From contig JALUDQ010000255.1 of the NCBI GenBank assembly GCA_027043985.1, positions 1 through 7,135 on the forward strand: a stretch of 7,135 bases of DNA, read 5' to 3'. How positions within the stretch are numbered: the first letter of the stretch is position 1; each line of letters starts with the position of its first letter. Below are positions 1-5,761 of the stretch, piece by piece. Source of the DNA: Desulfurococcales archaeon. Its GTDB lineage: Archaea; Thermoproteota; Thermoprotei_A; Sulfolobales; WANQ01. A program made the position numbers and the translations under genes. Under the pieces are notes generated by a model. That model was not told the DNA's origin. It made no database searches and worked only from the letters and a program-made list of their open reading frames with translations.

Positions 1-302
1 ACCATAGATAATAAGTCAACTATTTCCTTAACAATGCTCTTAGAGGGCTTGTCAACATTAAATCCACTTACAAGTACGTTATATTTGCTGCTGATTTCTC
101 CTAGTCTTATAGCGGTTTCAACTAGTACGTTGTGGTCAACTCTATCAATTACTGGGAGACTAAGCCGGAGAGTCCAGACATTTATTCCATTCTTCTCTAA
201 AGCTCTCCTAACATTCTCAACTGTTTCCCTAACCCTCTCCTCGATCCCTGGGTTTAGGGGATTTGTATCTAAGTGTATTGTTAGTGCTCGTATAACTGGC
301 AA
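1..302 (-). CDS. DUF711 / UPF0210-like protein, N-terminal part (gene runs off the left edge)
   Basis: The reading frame is open on the minus strand from a stop at 339-341 to the window edge. About 100 residues are visible. They begin MPVIRALTIHLDTNPLNPG, continue with a helix rich in Glu/Arg, then the strand NVWTLRLSLPVID, and later VLVSGFNVDKPSKSI. The RALTIHL opening, the TLRLSLP strand and the SGFN segment resemble the start of DUF711/UPF0210 proteins as I remember them; those are usually over 400 residues and of unknown biochemical function. I chose the TTG at 302 because GGTGTGG lies 9 bases upstream (312-318). A GTG at 317 is the alternative and would add five residues. The gene starts 42 bases after the sirtuin stop on the same strand with no obvious promoter between them, so the two are probably cotranscribed. 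There is no signal peptide. The coding call is firmer than the family call. Confidence 0.62.
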   Translation of the reverse strand, partial: MPVIRALTIHLDTNPLNPGIEERVRETVENVRRALEKNGINVWTLRLSLPVIDRVDHNVLVETAIRLGEISSKYNVLVSGFNVDKPSKSIVKEIVDLLSM

Positions 303-344
303 GGGAGTATTCCACACCAGGTATGATAAGGGCCTAGTCTACGC

Positions 345-1103
345 CTATATTTTTAACCCAAGCTTCTCCGCCAACTTGGGGAGGACTACACCCGCCTTCC
401 CTTTCAAGAAGACGTCGGCTGAAACAGTTATATTAGAGGGCTCAACGTTTACCTCTATTATTACTCCGCCATGTTGTTTAACGAGTAAGGGTATCATAGC
501 TGCAGGCATTACAACACCACTCGTACCAACAACTATTACCAGGTCGGCATTACCTGCTTCTATAACAGCTTGCTCCCAAACACGGCTCGGTAGGGGTTCT
601 CCAAACCATACTACATCTGGGCGTAGGAGAGAACCACACCTAGGACACCTAGGCGGTATCTCCTTAGGCGGCTCCCTAACTGTTGCCCGATAACCACAAC
701 TGGGGTTAACGCATCTAACCCTCCAAATACTCCCATGAAGCTCCAAGACGTTCTTAGACCCAGCCCTCTGGTGGAGGCCATCAACATTCTGGGTTATTAT
801 AGCCTTAACAATCCCAGCCTCCTCCATTCGCGCCAAAGCTATATGACCCGGATTAGGCTTTGTCTTAGCGATAAGCTCCATCCTCCACTTATACCACTCC
901 CAAACCCTCCTGGGATCACGTTCAAAAGCCTCGGGCGTAGCTATTTCCTCAGGCTTATACTTCTCCCACAACCCGCCCTTACCGCGAAAAGTAGGCACAC
1001 CACTCTCAGCTGAAATACCAGCACCAGTAAAAGCTATCACATACTCTGCTCGCTCAATCATCTTAGCCGCTCTATCAAGTTCTCGCTCAAGACTCTCACT
1101 CAA
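345..1103 (-). CDS. cobB: Sir2-family NAD-dependent protein deacylase (sirtuin)
   Basis: A complete 252-residue sirtuin, the usual size for a prokaryotic core enzyme. It removes acyl groups from lysines using NAD+, releasing nicotinamide and O-acyl-ADP-ribose. The NAD-binding signature [15 protein letters not shown] is at residues 27-41. [12 protein letters not shown] is at 104-115 and the catalytic histidine is H123 in LELHGS. A zinc ribbon is formed by C131, C136, C153 and C156. FGEPLP and the late VVGTSGVV and EVNVEPS motifs complete the Rossmann fold. Y71 and R74 form a YxxR pair like that of E. coli CobB and SIRT5, which in those enzymes contacts succinyl/malonyl groups. The start is TTG at 1103, supported by GGAGGTGG (1111-1118) 7 bases upstream. 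In Sulfolobus the known substrate of Sir2 is the chromatin protein Alba. The protein is presumably cytoplasmic. The downstream partner is the DUF711-like gene. Confidence 0.96.
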   Translation of the reverse strand: MSESLERELDRAAKMIERAEYVIAFTGAGISAESGVPTFRGKGGLWEKYKPEEIATPEAFERDPRRVWEWYKWRMELIAKTKPNPGHIALARMEEAGIVKAIITQNVDGLHQRAGSKNVLELHGSIWRVRCVNPSCGYRATVREPPKEIPPRCPRCGSLLRPDVVWFGEPLPSRVWEQAVIEAGNADLVIVVGTSGVVMPAAMIPLLVKQHGGVIIEVNVEPSNITVSADVFLKGKAGVVLPKLAEKLGLKI

Positions 1104-1110
1104 AACAAGG

Positions 1111-1118
1111 CCACCTCC
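1111..1118 (-). promoter_or_regulatory. Shine-Dalgarno site setting the TTG start of the sirtuin gene
   Basis: On the minus strand this reads GGAGGTGG, 7 bases before TTG at 1103. It is a strong match to the archaeal 16S 3' end (anti-SD CACCUC). It decides the start in favour of TTG over the internal ATG at residue 15, which would leave only about 12 residues before the NAD-binding signature. Confidence 0.75.
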
Positions 1119-1159
1119 AATACCCTTTCCGAACCATCTAAGACAAGTTTCCTTGGAGA

Positions 1160-1192
1160 GGATAATTTAACCCTAAAATATAATAATTTTAC
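1160..1192 (-). promoter_or_regulatory. Probable promoter (TATA region) of the sirtuin gene
   Basis: The minus strand here carries AAATTATTATATTTTAG followed by GGTTAAATTATCC, two overlapping candidates for an archaeal TATA box. With the usual spacing of about 25 bases the transcript would start near 1140-1155, giving a leader of about 40-50 bases that contains the SD. Which of the two boxes is used cannot be told by eye. Confidence 0.4.
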
Positions 1193-1225
1193 CCAGGGCT
1201 TAGCCCTCCAAGAAAGATATTTTAG
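1173..1225. repeat. Nested inverted repeats between the two-helix protein gene and the sirtuin gene
   Basis: An outer inverted repeat has arms CTAAAATAT (1173-1181) and ATATTTTAG (1217-1225), both 9 of 9. Inside it sits a near-concentric 13-base palindrome, AGGGCT-T-AGCCCT (1195-1207). One outer arm coincides with the TATA-like box of the sirtuin. It may be an operator, a hairpin in the 3' end of the upstream transcript, or chance in AT-rich DNA. Confidence 0.45.
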
Positions 1226-1266
1226 AAAAACAATCAATCTACTACAACCAATACATTAAATAAAAA
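1226..1266 (-). terminator. Probable T-rich terminator after the two-helix protein gene
   Basis: On the minus strand, downstream of the stop at 1292, there are T5 tracts at 1266-1262 and 1230-1226 in AT-rich sequence. Archaeal transcription commonly ends at such T-rich stretches without a hairpin. This is judged from composition only. Confidence 0.35.
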
Positions 1267-1291
1267 CTCTAATAGACTATTATCCCAGAGT

Positions 1292-1543
1292 TCATGGCGC
1301 TACGAGCCCTATGAACACTAGGACTAGACCTAGTAGTGCTAGGAATCCTAGGAACTGTTTTGGCGATAGGTATACAACATTCTTTAGTACCTTAGCACTA
1401 AACCATATGAAGAGTCCTATTCCAAGTATTAGTAGTATTGTTATACCAGCAGCTACTAGGATTACACCGCTTCCACTAAGCCCTAGTCTAGCACCAATAC
1501 TTCCAAACCAGTCTAGCACGGAGTATAGGTTTTCTAATCCCAT
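1292..1543 (-). CDS. Small two-helix membrane protein of unknown function
   Basis: An 83-residue protein I do not recognise. A short amphipathic N-terminus (MGLENLYSVLDWFGSIG) is followed by a hydrophobic segment at about residues 26-48 (core ILVAAGITILLILGIGLFIW). A basic connecting loop (AKVLKNVVYLSPK) leads to a second hydrophobic segment at about 63-82 ending in GLVAP. This predicts a helical hairpin in the membrane with the loop lysines probably cytoplasmic. GGGGT (1552-1556) lies 8 bases before the ATG and a TATA-like element is at 1581-1590. Membrane topology and SD favour this strand over the equally long ORF on the opposite strand, whose product is Ser/Pro/Thr-rich and lacks membrane segments. 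The gene is divergent from the transporter gene. The C-terminal tail slightly recalls Sec61-beta/SecG, but the extra helix and lack of a long polar N-terminus argue against that. Confidence 0.72.
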   Translation of the reverse strand: MGLENLYSVLDWFGSIGARLGLSGSGVILVAAGITILLILGIGLFIWFSAKVLKNVVYLSPKQFLGFLALLGLVLVFIGLVAP

Positions 1544-1580
1544 AGCTGGCTACCCCACATAGAATCTTGGCGTAGGACAG

Positions 1581-1590
1581 TGTTATTAAA
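1581..1590. promoter_or_regulatory. Possible shared TATA element of the divergent two-helix protein and transporter genes
   Basis: TGTTATTAAA reads as a TATA-like box in both directions (TTTAATAACA on the minus strand). It is 38-47 bases from the minus-strand ATG, predicting a start near 1558 just upstream of that gene's SD. On the plus strand it would give a transcript start near 1612 and a leader of about 45 bases for the transporter. It is the most AT-rich piece of the 115-base divergent gap apart from GATAATACC at 1612-1620. Confidence 0.35.
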
Positions 1591-1658
1591 GCCGGAGACA
1601 CGGGAATACCGAGATAATACCATCGCAATACTCCAAGAGGCTGGAGGGCGGCTATGCC

Positions 1659-2789
1659 ATGGATTCAAGTGTTCACAGAGTATTGTTTCTTCTAGCTTTA
1701 GCAAACTTTATGGGTAGTCTTGGCTGGGGGATCTATTATTCTGTTTCAAGACCCTACTATACCGATGTATTGGGAGCAACCTATACCATGATAATGATCA
1801 TAGCTAGTAGTGAGTGGGGGCCAGGGCTAACATCAACTCTATGGGGATACCTGGGGGACCGCTATGGCAGAAACCGTATCCTCCCTCTAGGTGCTCTAGC
1901 TTACAGTCTATCACTAGTACCCTTCACACCACTCTCCCTCGTACCATTAGTTGTAGGCATAGCCTCGCTGGGATGGGCGGTAGCATGGCCTTCTATACTG
2001 GCAATGGTGTCCCTCCTCTCATCCGAAGAACATGTTGGTAGAAGCTATGGCTACTTTGCAGTAGGCGGGAGCCTTGGATGGGCTGTAAGCGGCCTAATAG
2101 TAGGTTTACTGAAACCCCTCCTAGGATTCAAGTTTATCTTAGTTTTAACTGGACTATTAGCTGGTACAGCCTACATTATAGCTTTCATGATAGCTAGGTG
2201 GCGTGGGGAAACAGGTTTCGAAACAGTAAATGTTTTCAGAGAGCTAAGAGGCCCCCTACTAATCGTTGCTGTAATCCAGATAGTCTTAACCCTAGGCTTC
2301 GACTTTGCCTACAACTTATTCCTAGTACACTTCTACAGCGATATAGGTGAGAACATCCTAGTATACGGCTTGGTTGTTACGAGTCTACCAGCATTTATTG
2401 GAGCAATACTGAGACCCGTTGTTGGCTCTATAGTTGATAGGCTTGGGGGGCTGAAAACAGTAATCCTAGTAGCAGTTATGTATTCTTTAGACTTCATGGG
2501 CTTATCATATACTAGGGGAGTATACTCTATAATACTCTGGATCCTACCAATCTACACCTTCTATGATACTGGGATGGTTAAGCTTGCCTCAGAAATAGCT
2601 GGGAGAGAGAAGCGTGGAACAGCTATGGGCATAGTGAACACAGGTTCGAGTCTAGCTGGAGCTCTAACATTCATCTTAGGTCCCCTGGCGGATAGGCTAG
2701 GGTATACTTACTCTATGATAACTGCTTCAATAATAGTCCTGACAACATTAATACCATTAATGGTATTGAAGAAGACGACTAAAAGGTAG
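1659..2789 (+). CDS. Major facilitator superfamily (MFS) transporter
   Basis: A 376-residue integral membrane protein, short for the family (usually 380-450) but complete, with hydrophobic segments consistent with 12 helices. The MFS motif A lies between helices 2 and 3: GYLGDRYGRNR at residues 63-73. Its second-half counterpart GSIVDRLGG is at 256-264, and GPLADRLG is at 341-348 near the last two helices. A glycine-rich stretch, GYFAVGGSLGWAVSGLIVG (131-149), lies where helix 5 is expected. Such proteins move small molecules across the cell membrane, usually driven by an ion gradient; the substrate cannot be read from the sequence. E52 near helix 2 and D215 in a hydrophobic stretch could carry charge. 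The ATG at 1659 has GGAGGG (1643-1648) 10 bases upstream. The gene stands alone on its strand, divergent from the two-helix protein gene and converging on moaE with 22 bases between stops. Confidence 0.93.
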   Translation: MDSSVHRVLFLLALANFMGSLGWGIYYSVSRPYYTDVLGATYTMIMIIASSEWGPGLTSTLWGYLGDRYGRNRILPLGALAYSLSLVPFTPLSLVPLVVGIASLGWAVAWPSILAMVSLLSSEEHVGRSYGYFAVGGSLGWAVSGLIVGLLKPLLGFKFILVLTGLLAGTAYIIAFMIARWRGETGFETVNVFRELRGPLLIVAVIQIVLTLGFDFAYNLFLVHFYSDIGENILVYGLVVTSLPAFIGAILRPVVGSIVDRLGGLKTVILVAVMYSLDFMGLSYTRGVYSIILWILPIYTFYDTGMVKLASEIAGREKRGTAMGIVNTGSSLAGALTFILGPLADRLGYTYSMITASIIVLTTLIPLMVLKKTTKR

Positions 2790-2811
2790 CCTAGGCAAAC
2801 ATAGTTTTCTC

Positions 2812-3285
2812 TTAGGATTGCTCTGGGCTTCCGGGAGCCTTTCTCCTCTTTATCCTTCTACCGTTACCTATAACCCAGTATTCTCCATCCTCTCTCTTCT
2901 CAAGCTTAAATATCGGTACACGGTGTTTTACTTCCTCTAAAGCCTCCTTAGCTACCTGGAAGGCTTGATGCCTACTCTTCGCAGATACTGCTACATAGAG
3001 TGTTGTCTCACCCGGCTTCAAGTCTCCTACTCTATGGTATATTCTAATGTTTAATACTCCCTCCTTCTTCTCGTATTTTTCTGCTATCTCCTTAAGCATC
3101 CTTGAAGCGTGAGGCTCGTAGGCTTCATAGTCTAGTTCACTGACCTCTGAGTCGTCTACTCTCCCCTTGACGTAGCCTACGAATAATACTAGTGCACCCG
3201 CACCCTTCTCTGCTGTCTCCTTGATAATGCTTGCTACAAGCTCGTTTAAGTCTAGGGGCTTCTCAATTATTCTTCCATCAGCCAT
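2812..3285 (-). CDS. moaE: Molybdopterin synthase catalytic subunit MoaE
   Basis: A 157-residue protein matching MoaE over its full length. With thiocarboxylated MoaD it adds two sulfurs to precursor Z (cyclic pyranopterin monophosphate) to make the dithiolene of molybdopterin, used for molybdenum or tungsten enzymes. The sequence shows GALVLFVGYVKG (30-41), LDYEAYEPHA (51-60), HRVGDLKPGE (84-93), SAKSRHQAF (101-109) and EEVKHRVPIFKLE (117-129). K120 and K127 occupy the positions of the essential K119 and K126 of E. coli MoaE. K40 stands where E. coli has R39. The E. coli His-Arg pair (103-104) reads Ser-Arg here, a variant I believe is common in archaeal MoaE. The C-terminus is a basic tail (GRRIKRRK). 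The gene follows moaD after 6 bases, and its SD lies in the last codons of moaD, so the two are probably translationally coupled. Confidence 0.95.
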   Translation of the reverse strand: MADGRIIEKPLDLNELVASIIKETAEKGAGALVLFVGYVKGRVDDSEVSELDYEAYEPHASRMLKEIAEKYEKKEGVLNIRIYHRVGDLKPGETTLYVAVSAKSRHQAFQVAKEALEEVKHRVPIFKLEKREDGEYWVIGNGRRIKRRKAPGSPEQS

Positions 3286-3291
3286 CTCAAA

Positions 3292-3546
3292 CTACCCTCC
3301 ACTAGCTGGTGGTATTAATGCTACTTCATCTCCATCTCTCAACTCGTCGTCTAGCTTACCATAGTTTCCATTCAATAACGCTATAACTCCTACCTCCTCC
3401 CCACTAATCTTTTCTAGATCAGGGTATAAACTGTATATTTCCTCTAGAAGGTCTCTTAGCTTTGCTCCTTCCGGCAACTCTAGTTCTATTGATTCACGGC
3501 CGGCTACATCCTTCAATATTGAGAAGAATCTTACCTTTACCTTCAT
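3292..3546 (-). CDS. moaD: Molybdopterin synthase sulfur-carrier subunit MoaD (ubiquitin-like)
   Basis: An 84-residue beta-grasp protein, the normal length for MoaD. It begins MKVKVRFFSILKDVAGRES, has the central LRDLLEEIYSLYPDL helix and ends in DGDEVALIPPASGG. The terminal Gly-Gly is the site that an E1-like MoeB enzyme adenylates and that is then thiocarboxylated to donate sulfur through MoaE. In archaea such proteins can also act as ubiquitin-like modifiers (SAMPs). The frame is open up to an ATG at 3627, but I chose the ATG at 3546. It has AGAGGA (3556-3561) 9 bases upstream and matches the family N-terminus. The extra 27 residues would be encoded by AT-rich promoter sequence. moaE follows directly. 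No moaA, moaC or moeB is visible nearby. Confidence 0.93.
   Translation of the reverse strand: MKVKVRFFSILKDVAGRESIELELPEGAKLRDLLEEIYSLYPDLEKISGEEVGVIALLNGNYGKLDDELRDGDEVALIPPASGG
3295..3300 (-). promoter_or_regulatory. SD of moaE embedded in the Gly-Gly codons of moaD
   Basis: The minus strand reads GGAGGG then TAG, then six bases and the moaE ATG at 3285. GGAGGG therefore encodes the functional C-terminal Gly-Gly of MoaD and also sits 9 bases before moaE as its ribosome binding site. No other SD-like sequence is available for moaE. Confidence 0.7.
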
Positions 3547-3582
3547 ATACGCTGTCCTCTCGTAGATAGTGATTATAACAGA

Positions 3583-3595
3583 GTTAATAATAATT
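3583..3595 (-). promoter_or_regulatory. Probable TATA box of the moaD-moaE transcript
   Basis: The minus strand reads AATTATTATTAAC. Counting about 25 bases on gives a transcript start near 3563, just before the SD at 3556-3561 and the ATG at 3546. This short leader supports the 84-residue form of MoaD and a promoter separate from thrS. A second candidate, GTTATAATC at 3571-3579, lies too close to the start for an SD-bearing leader. Confidence 0.45.
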
Positions 3596-3630
3596 CCCGT
3601 AAACATGTTTAATAATGTATCTATCAATTA

Positions 3631-3660
3631 TTTGAAAAGAAATTATAGTTGAGAAAAACC
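3631..3660 (-). terminator. Probable T-rich terminator of thrS
   Basis: Just after the thrS stop (3668-3670) the minus strand has T5 (3658-3654), then a stretch with TTTC and TTTTC runs. No strong hairpin is visible, which is normal for archaeal termination. It lies ahead of the moaD promoter and would insulate the two units. Confidence 0.4.
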
Positions 3661-3667
3661 TGTATTA

Positions 3668-5521
3668 TTACATTAGGTAGGGTATTGGTGGTCTCTGACT
3701 AACCCTAAAGGGCAGGGTTTGCGGTCTCCTAGGATAGCCTTTTAGCTCTCTCTCAAGATGATCTAAGAATTCTTGGAGAGACATTGCTTTCTGGTCATTT
3801 GTTCTCCTAATCCTAACGTTTACGGTATTGGTTTCTACTTCTCTTTTACCAACAACTATTATGTATGGTATCCATTCTCTCGCGGCATCTCTTATACGTT
3901 TCCCAAGGCTTTCCCAGCGGTCGTCTACGTCTACTCTAATACTGTGTCTCCTTAATTCCTCTGCTACTCTTAGAGCGTATTCTAAGTGGTCTTTGGTCAT
4001 GGGGATTACTCTGACCTGGATAGGGCTAAGCCATGTCGGTATGTATGGGGTCTTACCCTGCTTCTCTAGTTTAGCAGCGTTTGCCAATATTCCGTATAGG
4101 TATCTCTCTATTGATCCTAGGATGGCTGTGTGTATTATTGCAGGGTATTTCTTCTCGTTTTTCTCGTCTACATAGGTTATATTGAATCTCTCCGCGTTGC
4201 CTATGTCTATTTGGAAGGTTGCTATCTCGCGAGGCCTCATGAGCTCGTCTAGTATAGTGTATTCTACATTTATAACCCAGTAGTAGATTCCAGCCGGGTT
4301 CACGACTACTAGGACGGGCTTGCCTTCCCGTCTAACGAAGTCTAATACTATGTCTCGGTGCTCGTTGAAGAAGTCCTCGGTTACATTATATATAGCCCAG
4401 TAGTTGAAGCCAGCCTTTCTTCCTTCCTCTAAGATCTTTTCCTGGATCTTCTTTGAAACCTCTACTGCTTCTCCTAGGTCTTTGGTTAGTATGTGGAAGT
4501 CGGGCATGTAGAACTTTCTTAAACGGAAGCATAGAAGGGTTTCACCGCGCTGCTCTAAGCGGTAGCTATCAGCGATTTCAAGCATCCCCATGGGTAAGTT
4601 ACGGTAGCTTAACTGCCAGTCACTTAGAATAGAGAATTGCTGGAAGCATGCGGCATAGCGTAGAATATATCTTCCACCCTCAACTCTAATCTCATAGAGT
4701 CTCTCACCGAAGAGTTCAGCGTGCTTCCTAACAGCTGGGTGGTTTAAGTCAAAGGTATTGGTACCCATAACCTTGAATACTGGTACTCCTACCTCTTGTG
4801 CAACCTTCCAAGCATAGTCTGCAACCGATTCAACCATAACAGTAGCGTGGGGACCATACCTCATATGCCCTACATCAGATAAAGGCTCCCACTCAAACCC
4901 AAATTTACGGCAATAATCAACTACACGCGGCTTCTCTCCACCAGGTAACTCTTTCTTCAACGCCTCCTTTTCTACTAGTGCCTTAAACTCTTCCTCGCCT
5001 TCCTTGAAAACATATTCTTCAGGCTTATAGAGCTCGCCGCTCGGAGTCAATATATAGTACTTTCTCTCAATAACAGGTTTAGCCACAGCAACTGGCTTAA
5101 CTTCTCTCGAGAGCTCCGCCAAGGGATGACCATAACATTTAATCTCAAAAGCCTTATACCATCCAAAGGGGGCACGTATAACCTTATACCCACGCTTCTC
5201 GAGCTCTAAGGCAATCTTCTTCAAAGCTTCTAAAGCCTTAGAGGGTGCAGCTAGCTCAGATGACAAGTGTGCATAAGGATAGACTACAATTGATTCTGCT
5301 TTAACCCTCTTAAACACGTCCTCAATAGCATCAGCAGCTTTAACTACGGCATCATCAATGTTGGCTTCATCTCTAGCCTCAACGGAGACAAAAGCTACTA
5401 GGACATTCTCAGCACTAGCTTCTCCAGGAACTTCTTCAAGAGACTCAGCTGACTTAATGGCTTTCTGCCTAGCTTTAAACCAGAACTTCTCTGCATGTAT
5501 TAAGAGTATTCTCAAACCCAT
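3668..5521 (-). CDS. thrS: Threonyl-tRNA synthetase, archaeal type with N-terminal editing domain
   Basis: A complete 617-residue class II synthetase that charges tRNA-Thr in the cytoplasm. Residues 1 to about 140 form the archaeal editing domain, which resembles D-aminoacyl-tRNA deacylase and removes mischarged serine. H85, Y122, K123 and E136 fall at a constant +2 offset from the functional H83, Y120, K121 and E134 I recall for Pyrococcus abyssi, so editing looks intact. The catalytic core spans about 200-490. Motif 2 is around YRLEQRGET (320-328). The zinc ligands that recognise threonine are C292, H343 and H464. Motif 3 is HTAILGSIERYLYGIL (464-479). The anticodon-binding domain occupies about 498-617, with IQVRVIPMTKDHLEYA and a VDVDDRWESLGKRIRDA stretch. 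The start is ATG at 5521, with a TATA-like box about 30 bases upstream and thus little or no leader. Some crenarchaea split editing and catalysis into two genes; here they are fused. Confidence 0.98.
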   Translation of the reverse strand: MGLRILLIHAEKFWFKARQKAIKSAESLEEVPGEASAENVLVAFVSVEARDEANIDDAVVKAADAIEDVFKRVKAESIVVYPYAHLSSELAAPSKALEALKKIALELEKRGYKVIRAPFGWYKAFEIKCYGHPLAELSREVKPVAVAKPVIERKYYILTPSGELYKPEEYVFKEGEEEFKALVEKEALKKELPGGEKPRVVDYCRKFGFEWEPLSDVGHMRYGPHATVMVESVADYAWKVAQEVGVPVFKVMGTNTFDLNHPAVRKHAELFGERLYEIRVEGGRYILRYAACFQQFSILSDWQLSYRNLPMGMLEIADSYRLEQRGETLLCFRLRKFYMPDFHILTKDLGEAVEVSKKIQEKILEEGRKAGFNYWAIYNVTEDFFNEHRDIVLDFVRREGKPVLVVVNPAGIYYWVINVEYTILDELMRPREIATFQIDIGNAERFNITYVDEKNEKKYPAIIHTAILGSIERYLYGILANAAKLEKQGKTPYIPTWLSPIQVRVIPMTKDHLEYALRVAEELRRHSIRVDVDDRWESLGKRIRDAAREWIPYIIVVGKREVETNTVNVRIRRTNDQKAMSLQEFLDHLERELKGYPRRPQTLPFRVSQRPPIPYLM

Positions 5522-5541
5522 AACACCTTGACGACGACAAT

Positions 5542-5626
5542 TACACTAATATTTACTCGTAAAAGTATTCGTAAAGGGTTAAAAGATATAATGATTAAAG
5601 ACAGATAATATGAAGCCATTAGTGTA
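5542..5626. repeat. Spaced 9-base inverted repeat in the thrS upstream region
   Basis: TACACTAAT (5542-5550) and ATTAGTGTA (5618-5626) are exact reverse complements separated by 67 bases. The first arm overlaps the thrS TATA region. A spaced operator is possible, but a match of this length in about 240 bases of AT-rich DNA can arise by chance. Confidence 0.3.
5547..5556 (-). promoter_or_regulatory. Probable TATA box of thrS (leaderless or near-leaderless transcript)
   Basis: The minus strand reads GTAAATATTA, centred about 30 bases before the ATG at 5521. Initiation about 25 bases downstream would leave a leader of 0-6 bases. The only SD-like match, AAGGTG, ends 2 bases before the ATG, too close to act as an SD. 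This fits the leaderless mRNAs common for first genes in crenarchaea. Confidence 0.5.
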
Positions 5627-5656
5627 GCATTGATACATAGCTTTTATACATGGGGC

Positions 5657-5668
5657 TTAAATAATATA
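5657..5668 (+). promoter_or_regulatory. Candidate TATA box for the secreted protein gene
   Basis: TTAAATAATATA in an AT-rich stretch. Initiation about 25 bases on, near 5690, would give a leader of about 70 bases before the small leader ORF and about 115 before the main ATG, long for an archaeon. CTTTTATACA (5641-5650) and CTTATTAAAT (5676-5685) are alternatives. Apart from these elements and the repeats listed, I see no gene or structured RNA in 5522-5700. Confidence 0.35.
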
Positions 5669-5702
5669 ACTTCATCTTATTAAATGATCGTGGGAAAGAC
5701 AG

Positions 5703-5748
5703 TTTACTAGTTGAGCGAGGAGAATTACGGCGTAATTTTCTAGTTGAG
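5703..5748 (+). repeat. Direct repeat flanking a 15-base palindrome in the 5' leader
   Basis: TTTACTAGTTGAG (5703-5715) and TTTTCTAGTTGAG (5736-5748) are direct repeats differing at one base, 33 bases apart. Each is followed by a purine-rich SD-like stretch (CGAGG and GTGAGGG). Between them lies the perfect palindrome AATTACG-G-CGTAATT (5723-5737). It could act as a DNA operator or, in the transcript, as an element next to the SD of the leader ORF. Confidence 0.55.
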
Positions 5749-5752
5749 GTGA
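5745..5752 (+). promoter_or_regulatory. Near-perfect anti-SD match ahead of the leader ORF
   Basis: TGAGGTGA is fully complementary to the conserved archaeal 16S 3' end (UCACCUCA). It ends 9 bases before ATG 5762, the optimal distance, but 16 bases before the TTG at 5769 and 55 before the ATG at 5808. The strongest ribosome site in the region therefore points at the 17-codon ORF rather than at the main gene. Confidence 0.6.
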
Positions 5753-5761
5753 GGGTGGAGG

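Noticed and set aside
34..693. A 219-codon open frame on the plus strand.
   Set aside because: It lies antisense to the DUF711-like and sirtuin genes, has no SD, and its product is a low-complexity Ser/Thr/Pro/Leu string. The minus-strand genes carry clear family motifs.
1292..1543. Two-helix protein as Sec61-beta/SecG.
   Set aside because: Its tail (LSPKQFLGF then a hydrophobic segment) recalls archaeal SecG, but that protein is about 55-60 residues with one helix and a polar N-terminus. The extra helix does not fit.
1311..1562. An 83-codon open frame on the plus strand opposite the two-helix protein gene.
   Set aside because: The product is Ser/Pro/Thr-rich without structure signals and there is no SD. 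The minus-strand frame encodes two convincing membrane helices with an SD.
1814..2041. A 75-codon frame inside the transporter gene.
   Set aside because: It is an out-of-frame shadow of the transporter, with no SD and an implausible product.
2643..2652. GGTTCGAGTC resembling a tRNA T-loop.
   Set aside because: It lies in frame within the transporter gene, and the flanking bases do not form the T-arm stem or a cloverleaf.
3773..4175. Plus-strand open frames inside the thrS region.
   Set aside because: They are antisense to a well-supported synthetase gene and have no SD or recognisable motifs.
5581..5760. Possible C/D-box or other small RNA in the thrS divergent region.
   Set aside because: I could not find a C box (RUGAUGA) paired with a D box (CUGA) on the plus strand, and no tRNA-like arms are present.
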